A DNA stretch of 64,000 bases from Cordilura impudica (Eukaryota > Arthropoda > Insecta > Diptera > Scathophagidae): the NCBI GenBank assembly GCA_963682025.1, contig OY821517.1:103952412-104016411 (forward strand), given 5' to 3'. The notes under the pieces are model-generated. The model searched no databases and was not told where the DNA came from. It worked only from the letters and a program-made list of their open reading frames with translations. A program made the position numbers and the translations under genes. Shown one piece after another: positions 24,437 through 34,605 of the stretch; the first letter of the stretch is position 1, and each line of letters opens with the position of its first letter.

Positions 24437-24700
24437 ACCAAAATTACAGGACCGGTTATTGTCGGGGTTTCCTAGAATCTACCAAACCTTTGAGTAATCG
24501 GCGCTAATTTTACCCCATTCTTCAAGTAGCCCACGTTTTAGATCTGTAGCATTTGAAATATTTTGATGTAGCATTGTATTTTCAAGCTTTAACTACAGAT
24601 TCTGTATGATGTTAAGGTCTGAGCTCTAATCAGGTATCTGTACAATATGAGGACAGATCCAGATCAGCCAATTATAATACTACACCAAAACTTGCTGCTG
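24437..24700 (-). pseudogene. Tc1-like transposase relic D (C-terminal fragment)
   Basis: The minus strand gives SSDLNIIQNL (decayed form of the SPDLNPIENLW motif; the catalytic Glu is replaced by Gln) followed by NATDLKRGLLEEWGKISADY, the usual C-terminal helix region. Two stops stand in place of Trp codons. Only the last third of a transposase remains. Confidence 0.65.
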
Positions 24701-24784
24701 GATTTTTCACATGAGGTACTAGCTTAATTTTAAGGGCTAGAGGTGGTTTGCTGATTCTCAATGCTAGATGCCTCATACATATAT

Positions 24785-25376
24785 GGGAGGTTTCATGTCA
24801 AGTGCACCAACTTTTGAAACCAATGTCTTCCGATCGGATTTGCACCAAGGTTAGTCCTATTAGATAGTAGTTTAGACACAATTTTTCAATAAGATCGGTC
24901 CAGATCTCTCTGAGTTAGAGGGGGATCAAAATTTGACATTTTGGCCAAACAGGTGTTTTTTCGCATCCATGTAACTTATTACCTATTGTTCTTAGAAAAT
25001 TTTCCCCCAATAGTTTAGATAGCTATTTCTTCAATATTTCGGAAAAAAATACTTAAAAAAAAAAATTTTTTTGACTTTTTTTTTTGCTAAATTAAAGCAT
25101 TTTTTGCCTTTTTTTTCAAAAAGTGCTTTTTTTCCAAAAGGTGTTTTTTTTTTATAAGAAAGCTTAGGATTTTTCCTTTAAGAGCTTTTTGGTCGCTTAG
25201 TGGGATGGGAGGGGGATATCTAGCAAAATAAATGTTTTGTAACTCAAGACAACGGTTTTTCAATTTTTCACAAATGCACTATTTTGAATTTTTTCGTATT
25301 TGAGTGTAAAACCTTACAAATAAAACTTATACTGAGAAACTAGACCAATTAACCTTTCCGAAGGTATGTAACATAC
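24785..25376 (+). repeat. Left long terminal inverted repeat
   Basis: Pairs with 27775-28342. Conserved blocks include GATCGGTCCAGATCTCTCTG, GGCCAAACAGGTG and a homopolymer-rich middle where the arms differ by indels. The inner edge is marked by CCGAAGGTAT opposite ATACCTTCAGAAAG. Confidence 0.8.
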
Positions 25377-25439
25377 CTTCATAACGTAACAGAAGAGAAT
25401 GGTTATCTGCAGCCAGAAAGAGTTATTTGCAACATTTCA

Positions 25440-27464
25440 ATCTGAACACGAGGATGTTAGAATTGGCTTCACGAAATTAACCCACATTTAGCATGAAAAT
25501 GTTAAACTGATGTTGAAGGAAATCAACTTAAAGTATTTAGCAGATGATTCGGCAGAAGATTTACACGATTACCGAGATTGCCTTAAATTGACTATGTGTC
25601 CTAATCAGAGTTCAGAAAAAAACACACACTGAATAAAAAACTCGTACATATATGTAAACAAACATAACTTAGACCAACACACACATATTTTTATTTTCAT
25701 ACCAATTATGTTTGTTTTGAAATTTTCTTCGGTACCCAACACAACCATGACTGTGTTTTTTTTAATATTTCGTTATTTACACGAACATTTTTGTATCACA
25801 TACTTTTTGTTTCAATCACACATAAAGCACACATTTTTGAGTGTTGCTTTATTTGAAGTTCATGTTCTGGTAAGTGTACTGAAAAAAAACACAGAACATA
25901 TAAAATAAACAGGTTCGAGTTCAGTTATATTTTAAGTCGTGTTGTGGCTCGTGTAGTGAGAAAAAAACACAACATGTACAATAAACAGGTTCGAGTTCAG
26001 TTATATTTTAAACACGACTTATATTTTAAACACGACTTAAAATATAACTGAACTCGAACCTGTTTATTGTACATGTTGTGTTTTTTCTTACTACACGAGC
26101 CACAACACGACTTAAAATATAACTGAACTCGAACCTGTTTATTGTACATGTTCTGTGTTTTTTTTCATTACACGTACCAGAACATGAACTTCAAATAAAG
26201 CAACACTCAAAAATGTGTGCTTTATGTGTGATTGAAACAAAAAGTATGTGATACAAAAATGTTCGTGTAAATAACGAAATATTAAAACGAACACAGTCAT
26301 GGTTGTGTTGGGCACCGTAGAAAATTTAGAAACGCACATAATTGATATGAAAATGAAGATATGTGTTGGCTGCTTTTGAACAGAACATTGTGTGTTTCGT
26401 GTGTGTATTTTCTGAACCTTGGTCCTAATGCAACAACTTCTTGCCACTTAGGTGAATGTACCAATTGCCCGAAAACCACATTCATCAAAGAAAATTTAAT
26501 CAACTCTTTAGATAGAGAACATATAGAGGAGGTCAAATTTGATTCTCGGATTCAGACTGACAGATGCACATTGAAAACAATCATTTTAAATGTGGATGAT
26601 TTTGTGGAAGAAATGTGTACAGGATTGCTAAACTTGAGAAACCATGACTTTTTAGTCAAAGAGCAATGGTCATTCTTCAAGGATTTGAAGATACATTTGA
26701 AGTCTGGTGAATTCCATATTTCATATGATTTCGCAGAAAACTACAAATATGTTTTTTAGGATGCCATACAAGCATTCCACTTCAATAACAACCAAGCAAC
26801 AATATTCACAGTAGTTATTTACTACATGTAAGATGAAAAACTGGAACACAAAAGTATGGCAATCATATCCGACGACTTAAAACATGATAGCGTTGCAGAT
26901 TATGAGTACCAGAAGAGAATACTAAAATTTCTAAAATATAAATTTACAGTATTACGTTTCGGACGGAGCTCGTCAACGTTTTAAAAACAAAAGTAGCTTG
27001 GCAAATCTTATGCACATGGAAAAGATTTTAGAATGCCAGCTGAGTGGCATTTTCATCCTACTGCTCATGGTAAAGGAGCATGTGATGGTATTGGAGCAAA
27101 CCTTAAAAGAAATGCAGCGAAGTATAGCCTCCAGTGCTCTCATCAAGATCGCATCTTAGATGCGACTGCTTTATTCCATTGGGCAAAGAGTTATTGTAAA
27201 GAAACTAAAATAGTTTTTAGTAGCAAAGAGGATCATCAGGAAACATTGAAAACACTGAAGAGCAGATTCGATGCTGCGGTAACAATCGATGGCACCGCTC
27301 AATACCATGCTTTTATACAGCTTGTCGATGGAAGACTCAAGTTGAAAAAGTTTTCTGCCTCTATTCAATGCGATTTCTTTCCAAAGACAACAAATAAACC
27401 AGCAGCGAAATCTACAGCTGAACCTAGTAACGCCAAGAAAGGATTGACAAAAAAAACCCAGTAA
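25440..27464 (+). pseudogene. HGKG-type transposase gene, split by foldback
   Basis: Pieces in order: HENVKLMLKEINLKYLADD and DYRDCLKLTMCPN before 25605; after the inserted foldback ATTSCHLGECTNCP (Cys-rich), a helical segment, FHISYDFAENYKYVF, IISDDLKHDSV, then AEWHFHPTAHGKGACDGIG and LKRNAAKYSL, and a Lys-rich tail ending at 27464. Each block has a counterpart in the same order in the copy at 45633-47521. The Asp residues in the YDFAEN, SDD and CDG blocks are candidates for metal binding in an RNase H-like fold (inference). In-frame stops occur near 25488, at 26757 and about 26829, and a frameshift near 26960-27030 deletes the YFSDG region. The gene is dead. Confidence 0.75.
25606..26421. 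mobile_element. hAT-type foldback element (816 bp)
   Basis: Almost entirely two inverted arms of about 390 bp around a short centre near 26010-26035. Termini are CAGAGTTCAGAAAA and the complement of CAAGGTTCAGAAAA, matching the hAT pattern CA..G. An exact 8-bp duplication GTCCTAAT flanks it (25598-25605, 26422-26429), the hAT TSD length. Taking out the element and one duplication joins the transposase frame ...LTMCPN-ATTSCHLGE... without a shift, proving the insertion. Mirror-image ORFs in the arms are by-products of the palindrome. Confidence 0.9.
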
Positions 27465-27774
27465 ATAAAGGCGACAAAAAAGCTGGGTGAAAGTCTGGGT
27501 ATTTAAAAATTTACAAGAATTAAATACTTCATCAGCTACAATAAATTAAGCATAAAAATAGTTATGATATAAATGGATCTAAATGCAATTAAGATTAAAT
27601 TTTAATAAATTATTTATCTTTTTATTTTTAATATTATTATTATACATTAATTAAATTATTATTAAAAATAAATAAAAATAATAATTTTTCAACATTTCTA
27701 TAGAAAAAAAGCGATTTTTTTCCTGAGGTTAACATATTCTGGGTATTACAGTATCGAGGGTATAAAATTTTAGT

Positions 27775-28342
27775 TGGGTATATTATATACCTTCAGAAAG
27801 TTTGGTTTGTCAGTTTTTAGACACAAATAGGAAAAAATTCAAAATAGTGCATTTGTGAAAAATTTAAAAACCGTTGTCTTGAGTTACAAAACATTTATTT
27901 TGTTAGATATCCCACTCCCATCCCACTAAGCGACCAAAAAGCTCTTAAAGGAAAAATCCTAAGCTTTCTTATGAAAAAAAAAAAAAAAAAAATGCCCTTT
28001 TAAAAAAAAAAGCCAAAAAATGCTTTAATTTAGCAAAAAAAAAAAGTCTAAAATTTTTTTTTTTTTAAGTATTTTTTTCCGAAATATTGAAGAAATAGCT
28101 ATCTAAACTCTTTAGGAGAAAATTTTCTAAGAACAATAGGTAATAAGTTACATGGATGAGAAAAAACACCTGTTTGGCCAAAATGTAAAATTTTGATCCC
28201 CTCTAACTCAGAGAGATCTGGACCGATCTTGTTCAAAAATTGTGCCTAAGCTTCTATCCAATAGGACTAACCTTGATGCAAATTTCATCCCGATCGGAAG
28301 ACATCGGTTTCAAAAGTTGGTACACTTGACATGAAATCCCCC
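27775..28342 (-). repeat. Right long terminal inverted repeat
   Basis: Complement of 24785-25376; ends GACATGAAATCCCCC at 28342, followed by the ATAT duplication. Confidence 0.8.
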
Positions 28343-28749
28343 ATATATGTGTATGGTATATGTATAATTTGGTATATGTTCAATTTGTAACATGCACGAA
28401 GCTGAAAATACTTTCTATTTCATTGGCATTTGTCTAATATATAAAGAACTCAGAACTATATACTTTGGTAAAAACACGCTAAGTAAAAAAATGAAGTATT
28501 TAGTATATTAAATGGTACGAATTTCGTTTCCCTTTTCAAATATCATGTATAGAATATAGAAACTTTATACTAGATGAATTTGAATTTTAAATTAAAAAAT
28601 AAAACAAATATGTAAAATTTAAATTAAATGCCAATCAGGTTAGCAGCAATATTGCTACACTAAATATAGATTGTAACTACGTAATAATTAATAAGTAAGT
28701 TTAAAATTTTATAGCTTTACAAATCTATTAATAAATAATAAATAAATAA

Positions 28750-28915
28750 TTATATCTTAAAAAAATACTATGGCCTGGAGATGGGGAAGAAATTTTTACG
28801 TTTTTATTTGAAAATAGAGAGGCATAAGAAAAGCTTTTAACGTGTTCCATTTATATTATCAATATACACTTTAAACGTTTCATTAAGGACTAAATGATCA
28901 CAAATGTACGAATGA
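28750..28915 (-). repeat. Dispersed repeat, copy 2
   Basis: Inverted match to 553-735, with the blocks TACGTTTTTATTTGAAAA and CTATGGCCTG. Confidence 0.5.
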
Positions 28916-28944
28916 TATATGAAAATTAATAAATATCTTATATA

Positions 28945-29290
28945 TAAAATTCTTCTGTCGCGGTGTTTGTGGTAAAATTGCGCCGAAACGGCTCGACCGA
29001 TTCTCACGAAATTTTGTGCGCATATTGGGTAGGTCTGAGAATCGGACAGCGTCTATTTTTTTTTTAATAGGGCCACTGGTAGGGGTACCTCCCATACAAA
29101 GTGAACTTTTAAAATCAGATATCTGGAGTACTATGATAGCCATAAGTGCCACGCCCACTTGAGATATCAAAAAAAAAATACCTGTTGTCCGTTTCTGAGA
29201 CCTACCCAATATCCACAAAAAATTTCATGAGAATCGGTCAAGCCGTTTCGGAGGAGTTCAATTACAGAGACCGCGACACGAGAATTTTAT
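28945..29290. repeat. Inverted duplication of Helitron-like 5' sequence
   Basis: About 28945-29056 (AAAATTCTTCTGTCGCGG... CGAAACGGCTCGACCGATTC) is complemented by about 29178-29290. A third, direct partial copy of the CGAAACGGCTCGAC block is at about 29591-29650. Confidence 0.7.
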
Positions 29291-29460
29291 TTTTTTTATT
29301 TTTTATTTTTATTTTTTTTTATTTTTTTTTTTTTTTTATTATTTTTTTTTTAATTAAATTTTTTTTTTTATTTTTTTTTAATTTTTTTTTTTTTACTTTT
29401 TTTAAAATTTTTTTTTTTAATTTTTTTCTTTTTAATTTTTTTCTTTTTTTTTAAATTTTT
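29281..29460. repeat. T-rich low-complexity tract
   Basis: Almost pure T with scattered A. Long open frames across it are composition artefacts. Confidence 0.85.
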
Positions 29461-30039
29461 TCTATATTTGGAGTACTATGATAGCCAGAGTCTTGATTTG
29501 TTTCAGATGTAAGAGTATGAATCTAAATAGTCTTGCCAAAAACGGGCAGGATCGGGCCACTGCAAATTGAGTTATTGAAGTTAAACTCCTCCGAAACGGC
29601 TCGACTAATTCTCATAAAATTTTGTGTGCATATTGGTTAGGTCTGAGAATCGGACAACAGCCATATTTTTTTTATATCTCAAGTGGATGTAGCAAGTCCC
29701 ATACAAAGTGAATTTTTAATATCATATGTCTGGAGTTCTATAATAACCAGAGCTCTGAAATTTTGTTGTATACGGCATTAACATTACAAGCGAAATCACG
29801 TTTGAACGTCATTTTGACGTCATTTTAGACAGGTAGTTTAAAAAAGAATACGGTAGTTAAGGGGTTTACCCATAATATAAATTGAAATTTAAGATAATTT
29901 CCTTTTAAGCAGGTACTTCTAAAAAGGGTACGGTAGTAGTATATAAAAATATTGGTGCATTTATTTGTAACGAATGAACTCTGGAACCATAAGAGCTGTC
30001 GAGATAAGATTTGCACCATAGGTTCGGTTCCAGTTCTTC

Positions 30040-30300
30040 GGTTCTAGCTGGCGTTGGGATCAAGTTATAAACAAAATTCCTATTTTCAGTGCGATCTGAC
30101 TGCAATTCAGAATGCATGTATGTTTCGTCATAAGAAATGTTTGTATGTATAAATGGATCCGATAGGTAGCGCTGGGGTAAAGTTATTTCGAATATTCTTA
30201 TTTACGGTGCGATTTTACTGAAACTAAGAATATACATATATGTATGTTAGATGATAACAAAAATTTTTTGTTGGACCCGGTAGATGGCGCTGGCGTTCGA
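30040..30300 (+). repeat. Tandem repeat of about 120 bp
   Basis: TGGCGTTGGG, AGCGCTGGGG and TGGCGCTGGCG recur at about 30045, 30165 and 30285. The first two are followed by a shared A/T body with GTGCGAT(C/T)T-AC. Roughly 2.1 diverged units. Confidence 0.55.
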
Positions 30301-30374
30301 AAAATAATGAGTTGTCAAATTTATTTAATTTTATAAGTTACAAAATTCACAAACGTTTTTATATATAAATATTA

Positions 30375-31640
30375 TAACCAAAAAGGAAGGAAAAATTGCA
30401 TTGGCTATTGCTTTGTCCGAAATAGCCGCAACTTTATTGCATGGTGGTCGTACAGCTCATTCAGCACTCAAATCACCGTTAAACGAACAAACAAATCAGA
30501 ATGCCGTATGTAATATCAAAAAACATTCCGGTATGGCAAAAGTTATGCAAAAATGCAATATTATTATTTGGGATGAATCTAACATGGCTCACAAACATTC
30601 CTTAGAAGTATTACATAGAACTTTAAAAGATTTGAAAGGCAATGAAAGACTTTTTGGTGAAGCTCTCATTTTATTATCTGGAGATTTTCGTCAAACATTG
30701 CCAGTCATACCAAAATCAACCTATGCTGACGAAATAAATACCTGCTGAAAATCACCAACATTACGGAGTAGCGTTCAAACTATAAAATTAACAACAAACA
30801 TGCGAGTACGATTACAAAATGGTCTAACGGCTGACCAGTTTTCAAAACAACTACTTGATCTTGGTAATGGTAAAATCAATATTAACCCAACCAGTCAAAC
30901 TATTAAAATATCCACAAGATTTTTGTCAATTTATGATGAATTAATTGAAAATGTGTTCCCCGACATTCAAAATCAATATCGTAACCATGATTGGTTAAGT
31001 GAAACAGCTATTTTAGCCACAAAAAATGTCGATGTCGATAATATTAATGTTGTTATTAAGGACATGACTGATTCCGAAATGTTTTCTTTAAAATCTATGG
31101 ATAGTGTTGTTGAAGAATATGAAGCAGTCAATTATCCAACAGAATTTTTGAATTCACTTGATGTGCCCGGTCTACCACCACATTTATTAAATTTAAAAGT
31201 GGGTTCTCCAATAATTTTGCTACGTAACCTCAACGCACCGAGACTATATAAAGGAACCAGTTAAATTGTTGAGAGAATAATGCCCAATGTTATTGGGCCA
31301 CAATTCTGAAAGGAAAATTTAAAGGAGAACATGTTTTGCTGCCCATAATTCCTATGATTCCTACCGACACACCGATAACATTCAAAAGATTGCAATTTTC
31401 GAACAGATTGGGCTTTGCCATGACCATTAATAAATCTCAAGGACAATTTTGCAAATATGTTGTTTGGACCTCAAAAACAGTTGTTTTTCCAACGAGCAAC
31501 TATATGTAGCATGTTCCCGTGTCGGACAGCAAATTTATTCATTTACTGCGAGAATAATGGAACTAAAAATATTGTTCAATCTTTTTAGCATTACAATAAG
31601 AGAAATATATTGGTCATTCTTATATGTTACAGTAAATATT
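30375..31640 (+). pseudogene. Helitron PIF1-like helicase, decayed
   Basis: A DNA helicase domain of the type fused to Rep in Helitrons. Visible in order: IAATLLHGGRTAHSALK (just after the Walker A region, which is missing), IIIWDESNMAHKHSLE (Walker B, DE), GDFRQTLPVIP (motif III), a TGA at 30746, LTTNMRVRLQNG, PGLPPHLLNLKVGSPIILLR, a frameshift near 31262, KRLQFSNRLGFAMTINKSQG (motif V/VI region) and, in another frame, NEQLYVACSRVGQQ. At least three disruptions plus the missing N-terminus mean it is inactive. The Helitron 3' end follows 150 bp downstream in the same orientation. Confidence 0.85.
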
Positions 31641-31869
31641 TATTTTCATTTTCATAAATAAAACATGGCTTTTCTTTAACAGTTTTCAATTAATATTAAC
31701 AAATGCACACACGTTTTTTTATATAGGTATATACAGATTCTAACTAAACTAAAGAATTCATTGAGGGCAAAACAACGTTTGCCGGGTCCAGCTAGTAATT
31801 TTGTATTATTATTAAAATGTAGTGCCTTTTAATGCTATTTGGGATACTGTCTTGGTGTTTTTTGCTTCG

Positions 31870-32595
31870 AAAAAGTTGGCATCGCTGTACGGTCTCGCTC
31901 GAATGTTCAAGCTACTGGAGTAGTTCATTTACTGCTCGAACCGAGCGAGTAGCGCAAGTATGTGAAACTAACATTTTTCTTGTTTGAATGCACGTATACA
32001 CTTTTATGTAACAGTCTTACTGATTGTAAAAAGACAAATATAGCTCTTATTCAAATTTGTATAATACATACCTATTTTCCGCGCCATTTAATGATCTTTC
32101 GCAGTATGGTTGGGGTTTCGAAAGTTTTAGGACGAAAGACCCTTTTCCAGAACTCATTCTATAGGAACCTTTGTGTTTTCTTCACTCACTTTTTCTTAAT
32201 AGAAACAATCAATAGTTGTTTTACCCATACAAATTAATGGAAAGCTTGTAATAACACAAAAATTGCTTTAAACGAATTCAAAATCATTATACCGAGTTAA
32301 TGGTTTTGACATTTAGATTTTCCTATACGTACAAAATTTTGAATGTTAAATTTATATTTCATAAATGCATTTTATAACGCAATATGTATGTAAGTTTTTC
32401 TTTATCTAAAAATTACAGTAAATATCCGTTACACAAATATGACGCATTTTGTTCGCTGTTGTAAGTATTTACGTACGTATTTATTGTAAGGGCATCACAA
32501 TAAAGAATTTGTACATAGTTTGATTGCTTATAACCATAGCTCCCCATTATTCGAGTACCGGTTACTACTCCAGTAAAACGAGTGGCTCGATTTTT
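31870..32595. repeat. Dispersed repeat with inverted-repeat-like ends
   Basis: About 32210-32595 matches 41205-41520 in inverted orientation (AATCTAAATGTCAAAACCATTAACT is a shared stretch, split by few changes). CTACTGGAGTAGT near 31911 and ACTACTCCAGTA near 32563 are complementary, suggesting element ends. No coding. Confidence 0.5.
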
Positions 32596-32599
32596 TTAA

Positions 32600-33217
32600 A
32601 CATTTTTCACCTATTTTAATTGTATTCTACGTATTAATAAATACGAATAAATTACGAAAATATATTTACACTCAACATTCAATTATTATTAGGTAGATGT
32701 GAAGATAAAAAACAAAATAAAAATTTGTTTGCAGTAATTTTTATGGATTTAGAATAAAATTTACTAAAATTAAAGTAATAAAAAATTCTAAAAAACTGTG
32801 GGTAATTTTAATTTTTAAAAACGAAAAATTAGTAAAAAAAAAAATAACAAAAATAGCACAAGAAATGTGGTCATTTCTAATTTTTTTCATTTCAGGGAAT
32901 TTTGCATGGGAGTTTTTTGGGCCATTTTTAATTTTTTTTTTGCGATTTTGTGTCGAAAAAAAATGTTGGCTTGTTAAAATAACCACTTGAAAAAGATCAG
33001 AAATTTAGCATAAAGTCTATAAAAAAAATTTAAGAAATTTAAGCTTGGAGGAACTACCACTTAACAAAAGTCCGAATTTTAATAAAAATTATACATCTTT
33101 CACTGCCCTTAATTAATCATATTCATAGATTCATAAAAAAAATTAAGCAATTCCAATTTGAATTGATATAATATATTACCCCACTTATGCAAAATGGCGC
33201 TTCTTAACATTTCTTTT
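32600..33217. other. No supported gene
   Basis: AT-rich sequence. GGAGGAACTACCACT near 33048 is complementary to AGTGGTAGTTCCTC near 38277, a possible pair of repeat ends. Confidence 0.4.
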
Positions 33218-34060
33218 TATTTATTTCGACGGATTTTGTGCTCCAGTAAATTCCACAAATACTCTATAGGATTAAGATCGAGTGTTTGAGATGGTGATTT
33301 CAATTAATTTTTTTATTTTAGAGTAATCACAGTTTGAGATGTGCGCCATATGTTTTGAATCTTTATCCTGTTGGAATCGAAAATCTTCTCCACGCCAGAG
33401 TTGCTATGTGCTTATATTAAAATATTGCACTAAAATGATTATATATCTAATTGGATTTATTATGGACCCAATGAACACCAGTTTACTAAACCCGATGCGT
33501 TGACATGCAACCCCCAAACCATAATGCCACCTCCATCATGTCTAACCGTTGGTTAAAGATTTTCTTTGTTTAATGCATTTCAAACTAACTAATTTTTGTC
33601 ATTTAATGCCGCGAATGAAAAACGTTTTTCATCTGAAACTAATACATGTTCTAGAAATTCTGCAGCCTTTGCAAAGTCCATACTTTTATTTCTATCGGTA
33701 TCGGAAATGACTTAGATACTTTCTGCAAGCTACACGATCATGAGCATTAGTTCTATTTTAAATGTTTTGCGAACCGTAGCTTTGCGGAAGGATTCTATAA
33801 TTTGAGAATTAATTTGGGAAGCAATGTTTTACTGACGCTAAAGTAGTACACTTTTTGCACTCAGTTCGAAAAGGCAATCAGAACTAAGTTTTGACAAAAT
33901 TTAATTGACGGATTTGTAGCTTTGAAAGAAATACGCCTCTGAGGAGTGGCTTCAGCCTATGATCCGAGTTATTTCACGAAAAGAGTTACCCTCATTTATA
34001 AGCTGTAGGATCTTTTTACGCTCATCAGCAGTGATTTCTTTGATTTTTGGAACTCTACTA
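33218..34060 (-). pseudogene. Tc1-like transposase relic E
   Basis: The minus strand starts VPKIKEITADERKKILQLIN and NSFREITRIIG (first helix-turn-helix), later VLVSDEKRFSFAALN (first catalytic Asp), a central region with frameshifts, and ends LDLNPIEYLWNLLEHKIRR (catalytic Glu present) and a stop at 33218. A probable outer end is CTACACTG before TA at about 34245-34254. Several stops lie between blocks, so it is inactive. Confidence 0.75.
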
Positions 34061-34261
34061 TATCTATATGTAGTATCCAAAAGAAATATAACTGAGTCAA
34101 AACGACTTTATACAAACAAATTTGTCCTCTAGAAAAATTAAATCGATGTTTGTTAGATTTATAGTAATTTTTCAGACACATTGCAATTAATATTGTAATT
34201 AATATGCAAATTTTAATTTTGTTTCAATGGTGCGTGGTAAAGAACTGTAACTACACTGTAT

Positions 34262-34570
34262 TCTTAATCGGACCGGTTTCTGGCATATCAGCCTTCATCA
34301 GCGATTTATTGAACATTGTTATAATTGTTATGTTATAATTGAATAGATTGTTTCTATATGAAATTTTTCTACTTAGGGCAGCCGTGAGGTTTGAACCATC
34401 AACCTTCACATACACTCGTACTTGCACTTTATGGTCAGCGCTTTAACACACTCACCTAAAGTCAGGCCTACGAGCAGTGTGGTTAGAGTCAGTTTTCGTA
34501 CCATACAGCTGTAACTTCGTATTAATTTCAGAAGATACAACTCTGTCCAGGCAAACAATCGTCATTTTTG
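34262..34570 (-). repeat. tRNA-derived SINE, copy 2
   Basis: On the minus strand: GAGTGTGTTAAAGCGCTGACC resembles a tRNA D-arm to anticodon-stem segment and GGTTCAAACC (34388-34397) is a full B box of the pol III promoter; the two are spaced as in a tRNA. It matches 17095-17400 over about 300 bp, including non-tRNA tail sequence, as expected of a SINE rather than a tRNA gene. Confidence 0.65.
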
Positions 34571-34605
34571 GATTTTTAATATTTTTTGCATTTAAACTTC
34601 TAATG

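Larger units (their letters stand above)
24785..28342 (+). mobile_element. Sola-like DNA transposon with long inverted repeats
   Basis: Both ends start GGG(A/G)G then TTTCATGTCAAGTG, and the inverted arms pair for about 570 bp (24785-25376 with 27775-28342). A 4-bp direct repeat ATAT flanks it (24781-24784, 28343-28346). Inside is one plus-strand gene for an HGKG...DG transposase-like protein, broken by point mutations and by a hAT-type foldback (25606-26421). A 4-bp duplication fits the Sola superfamily, but the assignment is an inference. A related, shorter-TIR element is at 45536-48158. Confidence 0.75.
28936..31795 (+). mobile_element. Helitron remnant, possibly composite
   Basis: The 3' end is canonical: stem GGCAAA (31766-31771), loop ACAACG, stem TTTGCC (31778-31783), eight bases, then CTAG (31792-31795) followed by T. 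A plausible 5' end is TCTTATATATAAAATTCT at 28936. A decayed PIF1-like helicase occupies 30375-31640. The proximal part includes an inverted duplication (28945-29290), long T-runs (29281-29460) and about 120-bp tandem repeats, so more than one insertion may be merged here. No Rep domain was found. Confidence 0.6.

Noticed and set aside
25708..26447. Mirror-image ORFs at 25708-25908 and 26139-26447 with nearly the same peptide
   Set aside because: They are the two arms of the hAT foldback palindrome, not two genes.
34262..34570. Functional tRNA gene
   Set aside because: Only D-arm-like and B-box sequences are present, no closed cloverleaf or acceptor stem, and the same 300 bp including non-tRNA tail recurs at 17 kb; called a SINE instead.
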